A stretch of DNA of 12,307 nucleotides from Lentimicrobiaceae bacterium (GTDB taxonomy: Bacteria > Bacteroidota > Bacteroidia > Bacteroidales > SKPS01), in assembly GCA_007119395.1 (NCBI GenBank), contig SKPS01000127.1, positions 1 through 12,307 on the forward strand. The letters are read 5' to 3'. The position numbers and the translations under genes were made by a program. Shown here piece after piece: positions 1 to 5,974 of this stretch (positions within the stretch are counted from its first letter, which is position 1; each line of letters starts with the position of its first letter). The notes beneath the pieces are model-generated. The model had not been told where the DNA came from and did not search any database. It saw only the letters and a program-made list of their open reading frames with translations.

Positions 1-1
1 G

Positions 2-115
2 TGCTTGGAATCGGTTCGTTTTCAGACCGATCACATTCCGGCTTCATTTACTGTAGAGCAGGCCGATGTGGTGATCAAGGGTGTATGTAAAACATGTAAT
101 CACGAGGGGCAATAG
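2..115 (+). CDS. Fur-family transcriptional regulator (Fur/Zur/PerR type), C-terminal end only
   Basis: The frame starting at base 2 stays open to a TAG at 113-115 and encodes 37 residues; the gene begins before the window. The peptide ends with an Ile-Pro-x-x-Phe-x-Val-Glu segment, then VVIKGVCKTCNHEGQ. This is the usual end of Fur-family repressors: the last beta strand of the dimerisation domain, then a CxxC pair that holds a structural zinc ion. Fur-family proteins bind operator DNA when loaded with a metal (Fur for iron, Zur for zinc, PerR for peroxide sensing). Which subtype this is cannot be decided, because the DNA-binding and metal-sensing parts lie outside the window. The stop codon is only 2 bp before the TonB-dependent receptor start, so the regulator is probably co-transcribed with the uptake genes it controls. 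The short length limits certainty. Confidence 0.72.
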   Translation, partial: CLESVRFQTDHIPASFTVEQADVVIKGVCKTCNHEGQ

Positions 116-117
116 AG

Positions 118-2631
118 ATGTTTCGTTGGGGCGGATTCCATATTTATGTGGTACAATTGGTATGCAGTCTCTCGTTGCTGGCAGGGTCTCTTGCTCCATT
201 TGACGCATGGTCTCAGAAGACTTACTCTTTACGTGGGGAGGTGTATGATGATGTGTTGGTTCCATTAACCGGTGCCATTGTGAATCTTTCCCCCGGTGAT
301 CATATGGCGACCACAAACGGCGAGGGCCGTTTCTTGTTGCAGGGTTTGGCACCCGGTTGGTATGTTGTGCAGGTTCATTATTCCGGTTTTCATCCTTCCG
401 GCGACAGTATTAAGATACATACCGGTGAAGTTTTTCATCGGGTTGAGTTGAAGCGCAAGGTATTACGATTGGATGACGTTGTGGTTTATGGTGATCCACC
501 GGATCTGTTACAGCGCGAAACCCCATTGACCATGGAGGTGGTTTCCGGCGTTGAGCTGAGGCAACAGATGGGTGGCAGTTTGATGCAGTCGTTGAGCAGG
601 GTGCCCGGCGTGGAGTCGATGGATATTGGTAGTGGCCATTCGAAGCCGGTGATTCGTGGGTTGGGTTTTAACAGGGTATTGGTAGCGGAGCATGGTCTCA
701 GGCATCAGGGGCAGCAATGGGGTGCTGACCATGGGCTGGAGGTTGACCAGTATGCCGTTGACCGGGTAGAGGTGATCAAAGGTCCGGCATCGCTGATGTA
801 TGGATCGGATGCATTGGGAGGGGTGGTTTTGGTAGATCACCATGTTGTGCCTCCTCGTGATATGATGGGTGGTGAAGTGAACCTGTTTGCGGCGTCTAAC
901 AACAGACTTGCTGCCACATCGGTGATCCTCTATGCCAGACGAAACCAGTTCCACTCTTCGTTGCGTGTCTCATTGTCAGGTTTTGGTGATTACCGTGTGC
1001 CAACAACACATGTTGACATATACAGTTACAAGGTGCCATTGCAAGAGGGGCGTTTGCGGAATACGGCAGGGCAGGAGCAGAGTATTCACTGGTCGGGTGG
1101 CTTTGAAAAGGGGAGGGTGCGCAACCGCACCTTTTTCAGCTATGTGCACAGCAAAGGCGGGTTTTTTGCCCACGCCCATGGGCTGGAGCCTCGTAGTGTT
1201 GATACCGCGTTGCACGATCTGAGCTTCAGAGACATTCTGCTCCCTTTTCATCAGGTGGCACATACCAAGGTGATCAACCACACCATCGTTTCAGGGAATC
1301 GTTCCACTGTTGTGTTCAAAACCGGATACCAGCACAACCGTCGTGAAGAGCACAGTGCCTACACGCAGCATGGGTTTATGCCGGCATTATTCCCTGATAC
1401 AACCCACTACCCGGCCACCCTGGAGAGGGCCTTCAACCTTGACCATCTCTCTATGGTATTAAGGGTCACCCGTGCCTTTAGCAAAGGCGTGGTGATGCAT
1501 GGTGGTGTAAGCAGTGAATACCAGCAAAACCGCATCGATGGACGAAGCTTTATCATCCCCGATTACTCACAATGGCAGTCAGGTGTTTTTCTGTACGGCA
1601 AAAAGCACTTGTCCAACAGGCAGGTTCTCCACATAGGAGTTCGCTATGACCACAGCAGATTGCATACAGAAGAGCATTTTGATTGGTTCCGCTCTCCCGT
1701 ACCGGTAGGTAGCGACACAGTGTACAAGCACCTGTTGAGGTCATCTGCTGCAGAGCACCTTTTTCACAACCTTACCTGGTCGGCAGGTTATAATCTCAAC
1801 ATGGAAGATCTCTCTTTCAGGGTAAACCTCGGCAAAGGGTTCCGCACGCCGATGGCACACGAGCTCGCTTCACACGGAGTGAACTATCACCAGTTCAGTT
1901 ACCAGATCGGTGACCCAAATATCAACCCCGAAGTCTCCTGGCAGCTAGACATGGGCCTCAGTTGGCAACATGCCAAAGCCACCATTTCGTTTTCCCCTTT
2001 CGTGAACAACTTCACCAACTACATCTACCTGAACCCAACATGGGAGTTTGACCGGCTCTATGGAAATGGGCAGCAGGTGTACCGCTATGCAGAGAGTGAA
2101 GTGTTTCGCTGGGGAGGAGAGATCTTTGCGCAGGTAGCAGTTAACCAATGGCTTACAGCAGGAGCAATGATCGAATATGTGTGGTCTGAACAGTTGTCGG
2201 GAGAGAAAACCGGTTACCCGTTACCGTTCTCTCCACCGTTGACTTCACGGTGGAACCTGAAAGCAACCGGCTCATCCATAAAAAGCATTAAAACACCATG
2301 GATACAAGCTGATGTGCAATGGGTAGCATCCCAACACCGTATTGTACCACCCGAGTGGGAGACACCGGGGTATGCCCTGCTGAACCTTTCTGCAGGCGCA
2401 ACCCTCGGGTTCGCAAACCTGTCGCCGGTGATCACACTCTCAGTGAATAATCTGTTTAATTCAAAATATTACCGGCATACCAGCTATTACCGGCTCATCA
2501 ACCTGCCGGAACCCGGTAGAAATGTGCTCCTTACCTTGAGCGTACCTTTTCAACAACGGAGGGAAACAGGTCAAAAGGAGCCCATGAGACAAACAAAAAC
2601 AGAACCTAAATCAAACCATTCTATTTATTAA
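118..2631 (+). CDS. TonB-dependent outer membrane receptor, His-rich, probable metal (zinc?) uptake
   Basis: This 837-residue protein is a ligand-gated outer membrane channel powered by TonB/ExbBD. A signal peptide (about 1-33, hydrophobic VVQLVCSLSLLAG core, likely cut after AWSQ) precedes a carboxypeptidase-regulatory-like domain (about 36-112), a plug domain (about 130-240) with the typical VDRVEVIKGPASLMYGSDAL segment at 214-233, and a 22-strand-type barrel. The barrel's last strand ends in LTLSVPF at 805-811. The extracellular part between about 349 and 420 is rich in histidine (H352, H354, H366, H378, H382, H388, H406, H412, H418), and the plug carries GADHGLEVDQ. Both features recall zinc receptors of the ZnuD type, although heme or copper uptake is not excluded. 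The ATG at 118 gives a good signal peptide and sits 2 bp after the Fur-like stop codon. An unusual 26-residue polar tail follows the final barrel strand. The receptor family is certain; the ligand is inferred. Confidence 0.93.
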   Translation: MFRWGGFHIYVVQLVCSLSLLAGSLAPFDAWSQKTYSLRGEVYDDVLVPLTGAIVNLSPGDHMATTNGEGRFLLQGLAPGWYVVQVHYSGFHPSGDSIKIHTGEVFHRVELKRKVLRLDDVVVYGDPPDLLQRETPLTMEVVSGVELRQQMGGSLMQSLSRVPGVESMDIGSGHSKPVIRGLGFNRVLVAEHGLRHQGQQWGADHGLEVDQYAVDRVEVIKGPASLMYGSDALGGVVLVDHHVVPPRDMMGGEVNLFAASNNRLAATSVILYARRNQFHSSLRVSLSGFGDYRVPTTHVDIYSYKVPLQEGRLRNTAGQEQSIHWSGGFEKGRVRNRTFFSYVHSKGGFFAHAHGLEPRSVDTALHDLSFRDILLPFHQVAHTKVINHTIVSGNRSTVVFKTGYQHNRREEHSAYTQHGFMPALFPDTTHYPATLERAFNLDHLSMVLRVTRAFSKGVVMHGGVSSEYQQNRIDGRSFIIPDYSQWQSGVFLYGKKHLSNRQVLHIGVRYDHSRLHTEEHFDWFRSPVPVGSDTVYKHLLRSSAAEHLFHNLTWSAGYNLNMEDLSFRVNLGKGFRTPMAHELASHGVNYHQFSYQIGDPNINPEVSWQLDMGLSWQHAKATISFSPFVNNFTNYIYLNPTWEFDRLYGNGQQVYRYAESEVFRWGGEIFAQVAVNQWLTAGAMIEYVWSEQLSGEKTGYPLPFSPPLTSRWNLKATGSSIKSIKTPWIQADVQWVASQHRIVPPEWETPGYALLNLSAGATLGFANLSPVITLSVNNLFNSKYYRHTSYYRLINLPEPGRNVLLTLSVPFQQRRETGQKEPMRQTKTEPKSNHSIY

Positions 2632-2651
2632 CCTATTAAATTATTTATGCT

Positions 2652-3059
2652 ATGAAAAAAGGAGTGTTGGTTGTCTGGATTGCATCGTTGATGCTTGTTA
2701 CAGGTTTTTATGGATGTAGTAAAGACCCGGCAAAACCGGTAATCACTGATTTTGAGATTGGAAAAGACAACATCCACATAGTGGAACAGGGTGACGATCT
2801 TCACATTGAGGCGAGGATTGAGGCAGAGGGGAAGATTGATGTAGTGATTGTGGAGATCCATTTTGAAGGCACTGGAGAGGGGTGGGAGCTGGACAAGACC
2901 TACACTGAGTTCAAGGGGTTGAAGAATGCCCATTTCCACAAGCACGTTGATGTGCCTGCCGATGCTGCCCTTGGTGAGTATCACCTCCACTTTAAGGTGC
3001 GTGACCAGGAGGGGAATGAGGTGAAAGTTGAAGGAGAGTTTGAAGTGATAGAGCCCTAA
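2652..3059 (+). CDS. Small His-containing lipoprotein, DUF4625-like
   Basis: This 135-residue protein starts with a lysine-rich, hydrophobic signal peptide ending in GFYGC, so Cys22 is the likely lipidated residue; the residues before the cysteine are a loose lipobox match. The mature part is a single Ig/fibronectin-like beta domain. Histidines are paired or alternating: H42, H51, H70, then H94, H96, H98 in AHFHKHVDVPA and H111, H113 in GEYHLHFKVRD. The layout, with a G-x-Y-H-L-x-F-x-V-x-D closing strand, resembles DUF4625 lipoproteins of Bacteroidota. No catalytic motif is visible. It lies 20 bp after the receptor gene and 5 bp before a second, related lipoprotein gene, so the three are probably one transcript. 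A role as a periplasmic or surface metal-binding accessory of the receptor is inferred from the histidines and context, not proven. Confidence 0.82.
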   Translation: MKKGVLVVWIASLMLVTGFYGCSKDPAKPVITDFEIGKDNIHIVEQGDDLHIEARIEAEGKIDVVIVEIHFEGTGEGWELDKTYTEFKGLKNAHFHKHVDVPADAALGEYHLHFKVRDQEGNEVKVEGEFEVIEP

Positions 3060-3064
3060 ACGCT

Positions 3065-3568
3065 ATGAGGCAACGATCTGTTTTTGGGTTGATGTTGTCT
3101 CTTCTGGTATTCACCGTCCACTTTTTCACGGCTTGCAGCCGTGAGGAGGTGGACATGGTGAAGCCGGAGATACATTTTGACTTTTCTGGAGCCTCTCCCA
3201 TTGCGTGCGACACCCTCTTTTTTGGCGAGGTGTTTCACTTCAGGATGAACTTTTCCGATGACGTGGAGTTAGGCGCGTTTAACCTTGACATTCACCATAA
3301 TTTTGATCACCATTCCCACACAACAGAGGGTATACCGTGCCCTTTAGACCCAAAGAAGCCCCCTGTTAATCCATGGGTTTTTATTCAGGACTATCCCATC
3401 CCCTCGGGGTTGAAGTTTTACGAGGCTGACATGGAATGGGTGTTGCCATCAGGCAATGATGCAGGGCCATACGATGAGGGTGATTACCATTTGGTGGTGC
3501 GTGTTACAGACCGGTCCGGTTGGTCAGCCTATAAAAGTTTTGCCATCAAAATATTACATGCCAGGTAG
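3065..3568 (+). CDS. Second His-rich lipoprotein, DUF4625-like
   Basis: This 167-residue protein has a hydrophobic signal peptide ending in FFTAC, with Cys24 as the likely lipid attachment site, followed by a charged SREEVD stretch. The rest looks like one beta-sandwich domain that matches the preceding lipoprotein in outline: an opening V-K-P-E-I strand after the cysteine, a central His cluster (H77, H78, H82, H83, H85) and a closing DYHLVVRVTDRSG strand near 140-152. It is longer than its neighbour because of an inserted loop with C92 and several prolines. The two proteins look like diverged tandem duplicates. The 5-bp gap supports translational coupling. A metal-binding or metal-delivery role with the receptor is inferred from the His cluster and operon position. 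The last 15 bp overlap the 3' end of the convergent phosphatase gene. Confidence 0.8.
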   Translation: MRQRSVFGLMLSLLVFTVHFFTACSREEVDMVKPEIHFDFSGASPIACDTLFFGEVFHFRMNFSDDVELGAFNLDIHHNFDHHSHTTEGIPCPLDPKKPPVNPWVFIQDYPIPSGLKFYEADMEWVLPSGNDAGPYDEGDYHLVVRVTDRSGWSAYKSFAIKILHAR

Positions 3569-4765
3569 CTCAACACCCATGAGTAGTGCCATCCGTTTTG
3601 GGAGGTCTGTATTGTCGAAGAATCCGGTGAACAGTTCAGCTCCCGGTCCGAAGGCAAACATGGGAACCAGTGTTCCCGTGTGACCGGCATGGGTGTATTT
3701 TGCCACCACGCTACCACTGGAGAAGTCACCACTCTCGATGGCCATGCCACCACACTCATGGTCTGAAGTGACCAGCAGCAAGGTGTTCCCATCTTCCAGG
3801 GCGAAGCGTAGCGCTTCACCCACAGCCCTGTCGAAGTCGAGCAGCTCCTCTACGATGTATTGGGTGTTTGTGGCGTGTCCGCCCCAATCAATCTGAGAAC
3901 CCTCTATCATCAAAAAGAAACCATGTTCATTGTCTAAGAACCTGATGGCACTCTGTGTGGCCATTGGGAGGAATTGGATTCGTCCGTTCTCTGCCTTAGC
4001 GAGATGCCCACGTGCATACAAACCGGCGAACCTGCTCCTGGCGAAGAGAGAGTCAACGGTGATCACAGGGTCTATGGCAACGGTTTGTGTATCGATGTAG
4101 TAGCCGTTGTTTGCCAGGTCATCAAGTAGGTTAGCACCATCTTTTCGCTCTGTAAAATGGCGTAATCCACCCCCCATAAAGAGGTCTACATTGGCATCGA
4201 CCAGATCCCGGGCGATCTCCTCTTTCATCCCTCTGTGGGGCTGCCTGGCGTAAAAGCCGGCAGGGGTGGCATGCGTGATGGTGGAAGTGGCGACCAGCCC
4301 GGTACGTATTCCGTGCCTGGCCAATATCTCCCGTATGTTGGTAAGGGGCTCTCCGTGCTCATCGATACCGATCCGGTTGTTCAGTGTCTTGTGCCCTGTT
4401 GCCATGGCAGTGGCCGCTGCACACGATCCGGTTACCAGCTCCCCGACAGGGTGAGTGGTCATCAGCCCAATGTGTTGGAACTGACTCATGTATAAATCGC
4501 CATGGTTGGCTACCATGCCGGCAGTGATGTGGGAAATCGCCATCCCGTCGCCAATCATCAGGATGATGTTTTTAGGGCGCGAGGCTGGCTCAACATCCGG
4601 AATCAAAGGTTCAGGCTGGTGCGTGGTAGCCGCTCCGGGTTTCAACTCATAGGATGATCGGCTCACCTCAGGTTGTGCAAGCAAGCAACCGGACAGTAAA
4701 AATGGGATGATCACTGGACAGATCGCGATAAACAGACGGGTAATATACAGACGGTGTGTTGCCAT
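3554..4765 (-). CDS. Alkaline phosphatase, lipoprotein-type
   Basis: This 403-residue enzyme of the alkaline phosphatase superfamily hydrolyses phosphate monoesters outside the cytoplasm, using two zinc ions and one magnesium ion. The signal peptide ends in FLLSGC, so Cys27 is a likely lipid anchor. Metal-site and catalytic motifs appear in family order: IGDGM with D73, the nucleophile region VTGSCAAATAMATG with S114, THATPA with H165, EGSQIDWGGH with E288, D293 and H297, TSDHECGG with D335 and H336, and AGHTGT with H362. The length is near the usual 400-450 residues. The residue before the nucleophile is Gly113, where classical enzymes such as E. coli PhoA have Asp. The ATG at 4765 gives the complete signal peptide and lies about 30 bp from a -7 element. 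A Pho-box-like direct repeat upstream suggests induction by phosphate starvation. It is transcribed divergently from the GAPDH-like gene. Confidence 0.93.
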   Translation of the reverse strand: MATHRLYITRLFIAICPVIIPFLLSGCLLAQPEVSRSSYELKPGAATTHQPEPLIPDVEPASRPKNIILMIGDGMAISHITAGMVANHGDLYMSQFQHIGLMTTHPVGELVTGSCAAATAMATGHKTLNNRIGIDEHGEPLTNIREILARHGIRTGLVATSTITHATPAGFYARQPHRGMKEEIARDLVDANVDLFMGGGLRHFTERKDGANLLDDLANNGYYIDTQTVAIDPVITVDSLFARSRFAGLYARGHLAKAENGRIQFLPMATQSAIRFLDNEHGFFLMIEGSQIDWGGHATNTQYIVEELLDFDRAVGEALRFALEDGNTLLLVTSDHECGGMAIESGDFSSGSVVAKYTHAGHTGTLVPMFAFGPGAELFTGFFDNTDLPKRMALLMGVELPGM

Positions 4766-4794
4766 GTTGATGTGTGTATTGTTTAAATCAGCAG

Positions 4795-4802
4795 CAAAAA
4801 TA
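4795..4802 (-). promoter_or_regulatory. -7 promoter element of the alkaline phosphatase gene
   Basis: On the minus strand this reads TATTTTTG, an exact match to the Bacteroidota sigma factor -7 consensus TAnnTTTG. It ends 29 bp before the phosphatase start codon, so transcription would start about 20-25 nt ahead of the ATG. No clear TTTG -33 element lies at the usual distance. The direct repeat at 4823-4845 occupies that place, which suggests activator-dependent use. Confidence 0.5.
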
Positions 4803-4822
4803 GCAGATTTTCATCAAGAAAT

Positions 4823-4845
4823 CGTTAAGCCGTGGTTAAACCGTG
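4823..4845 (-). promoter_or_regulatory. Tandem 11-bp direct repeat, possible PhoB/PhoP-type operator
   Basis: The + strand carries GTTAAGCCGTG (4824-4834) followed directly by GTTAAACCGTG (4835-4845), a tandem 11-bp repeat with one mismatch. Read on the minus strand toward the phosphatase, this gives TTAACC, 5 bp, TTAACG. The 11-bp period with TTAAC-like half sites resembles PhoP boxes of Bacillus (TTAACA-type hexamers, spacer near 5 bp) and the 11-bp period of the E. coli PHO box. It lies 20 bp upstream of the phosphatase -7 element, where an activator replacing the -33 contact would bind. The repeat is seen directly; its function and binding protein are inferred. Confidence 0.4.
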
Positions 4846-4919
4846 GGGAACCTCAGCCTCTCTGCACCTCGTGTATGAATGGTTTTGATCAGGCAAAAGC
4901 ACAGAATGGAATGAAACCG

Positions 4920-4927
4920 TATCTTTG
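4920..4927 (+). promoter_or_regulatory. -7 promoter element of the GAPDH/PPDK-like operon
   Basis: The sequence TATCTTTG matches the Bacteroidota -7 consensus TAnnTTTG exactly. It ends 27 bp before the ATG of the GAPDH-like gene, which predicts a leader of about 20 nt. A TTTTG at 4883-4887 lies too far upstream to be a normal -33 element, so only the -7 half is supported. Confidence 0.5.
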
Positions 4928-4954
4928 CACAAACTACCATTTAATCACTGAGAG

Positions 4955-5968
4955 ATGGCTATAAGAATAGGGATCAATGGTTTGGGGCGTATCGGGAAGC
5001 TGGTTTTCCGACTCATTGCAGATACGCCTGGTATGGAAGTAGTGCATATTAATGATAAGATAGACAATGAGTTATTGATTCATTTGTTGCGATACGACAC
5101 CGTTCATGGAAGGTTTAACGACGAGATTGTTCCTTACCCCAAAGGGGTGTTGTTCAGAGGGGGGGAGATTCTGATGACGCATGAGCACCACCCTTCTCAT
5201 ATCCCCTGGAGTTTGAGCAATGCTGAAATTGTTGTTGAATCGAGCGGGAAGTTTAAGACCATGGATTTGCTGCAGCAACATATTCACAATGGAGTGAAGC
5301 GGGTTATCCTTACCTGTCCTGCTGATGATGAGGTTGACAGGATGTTGGTGATGGGGGTAAACCACGAGCAGTTAACGCCTGATGATCGTGTGGTATCGAA
5401 TGCTTCGTGCACCACGAATTGTGTGGCGCTGATGTTAAAGGTATTGAACGAGGCCTTTGGCTTGCAGCGTGCTTTTATGAACACCGTGCACCCTTTTACC
5501 AATAACCAGAGCCTGTTGGATGGTCCACACGGTGACTTTCGCCGCGCGAGGGCTGCTGTTGGAAACATCATCCCCACCACCACCAGCGCCATTCAGGCCA
5601 TTCCCCGTGTAATGCCTGAAATGCAAGGCATCTTCGACGGCTTTGCCACCCGGGTGCCTGTCCTCGCTGGTTCGTTTGTGGAGCTTACAGCACAACTCAA
5701 TACCGAGGTCAACCCCCGAATCGTGAATGATGCCTTCAGAACAGCTTCACTACGGCCGCTTAAACATTACCTGGCATACTGTGAAGACCCCCTCGTAAGC
5801 AGTGATGTGATAGGACATCCCGCTTCTGCCATCTTTGATGCACTCTCTACCAAGGTGATCGGCAATGACTTCGTGCAGATACTGGCATGGTACGACAACG
5901 AAACCGGCTATGCACACCGCATTCTTGACTTGCTGAAACTCATTATCCAACGGAATAACCTGAAATAG
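4955..5968 (+). CDS. gap: Glyceraldehyde-3-phosphate dehydrogenase family protein, normal length (GAPDH 1)
   Basis: This 337-residue protein has the length of ordinary type I GAPDH, which oxidises and phosphorylates glyceraldehyde 3-phosphate to 1,3-bisphosphoglycerate in the cytoplasm. It has the NAD-binding start IGINGLGRIG (5-14), the HINDKID segment with D34 (the Asp that normally favours NAD over NADP), catalytic C152 in SNASCTTNC, H179 in TVHPFTNNQ and the closing WYDNETGY at 312-319. Variations occur in the sugar-phosphate loops: TTTSAI replaces the usual TTTGAA, and RVPVLAGSFVEL replaces RVPTxxVSxxDL. It may therefore be a divergent glycolytic enzyme or act on a related aldehyde phosphate such as erythrose 4-phosphate. 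The ATG at 4955 matches the family N-terminus exactly. Its stop codon lies 6 bp before the PPDK-like gene, so the two are probably co-transcribed from the -7 element at 4920-4927. Confidence 0.92.
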   Translation: MAIRIGINGLGRIGKLVFRLIADTPGMEVVHINDKIDNELLIHLLRYDTVHGRFNDEIVPYPKGVLFRGGEILMTHEHHPSHIPWSLSNAEIVVESSGKFKTMDLLQQHIHNGVKRVILTCPADDEVDRMLVMGVNHEQLTPDDRVVSNASCTTNCVALMLKVLNEAFGLQRAFMNTVHPFTNNQSLLDGPHGDFRRARAAVGNIIPTTTSAIQAIPRVMPEMQGIFDGFATRVPVLAGSFVELTAQLNTEVNPRIVNDAFRTASLRPLKHYLAYCEDPLVSSDVIGHPASAIFDALSTKVIGNDFVQILAWYDNETGYAHRILDLLKLIIQRNNLK

Positions 5969-5974
5969 ATCATC

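Noticed and set aside
508..954. 148-codon frame opposite the TonB receptor
   Set aside because: It is antisense to the well-supported plug domain, and its composition follows from the receptor's codons.
4707..4964. Open frame of 85 codons on the + strand across the divergent promoter region
   Set aside because: It overlaps the phosphatase signal peptide, both -7 elements and the GAPDH 1 start, and its translation resembles no protein family.
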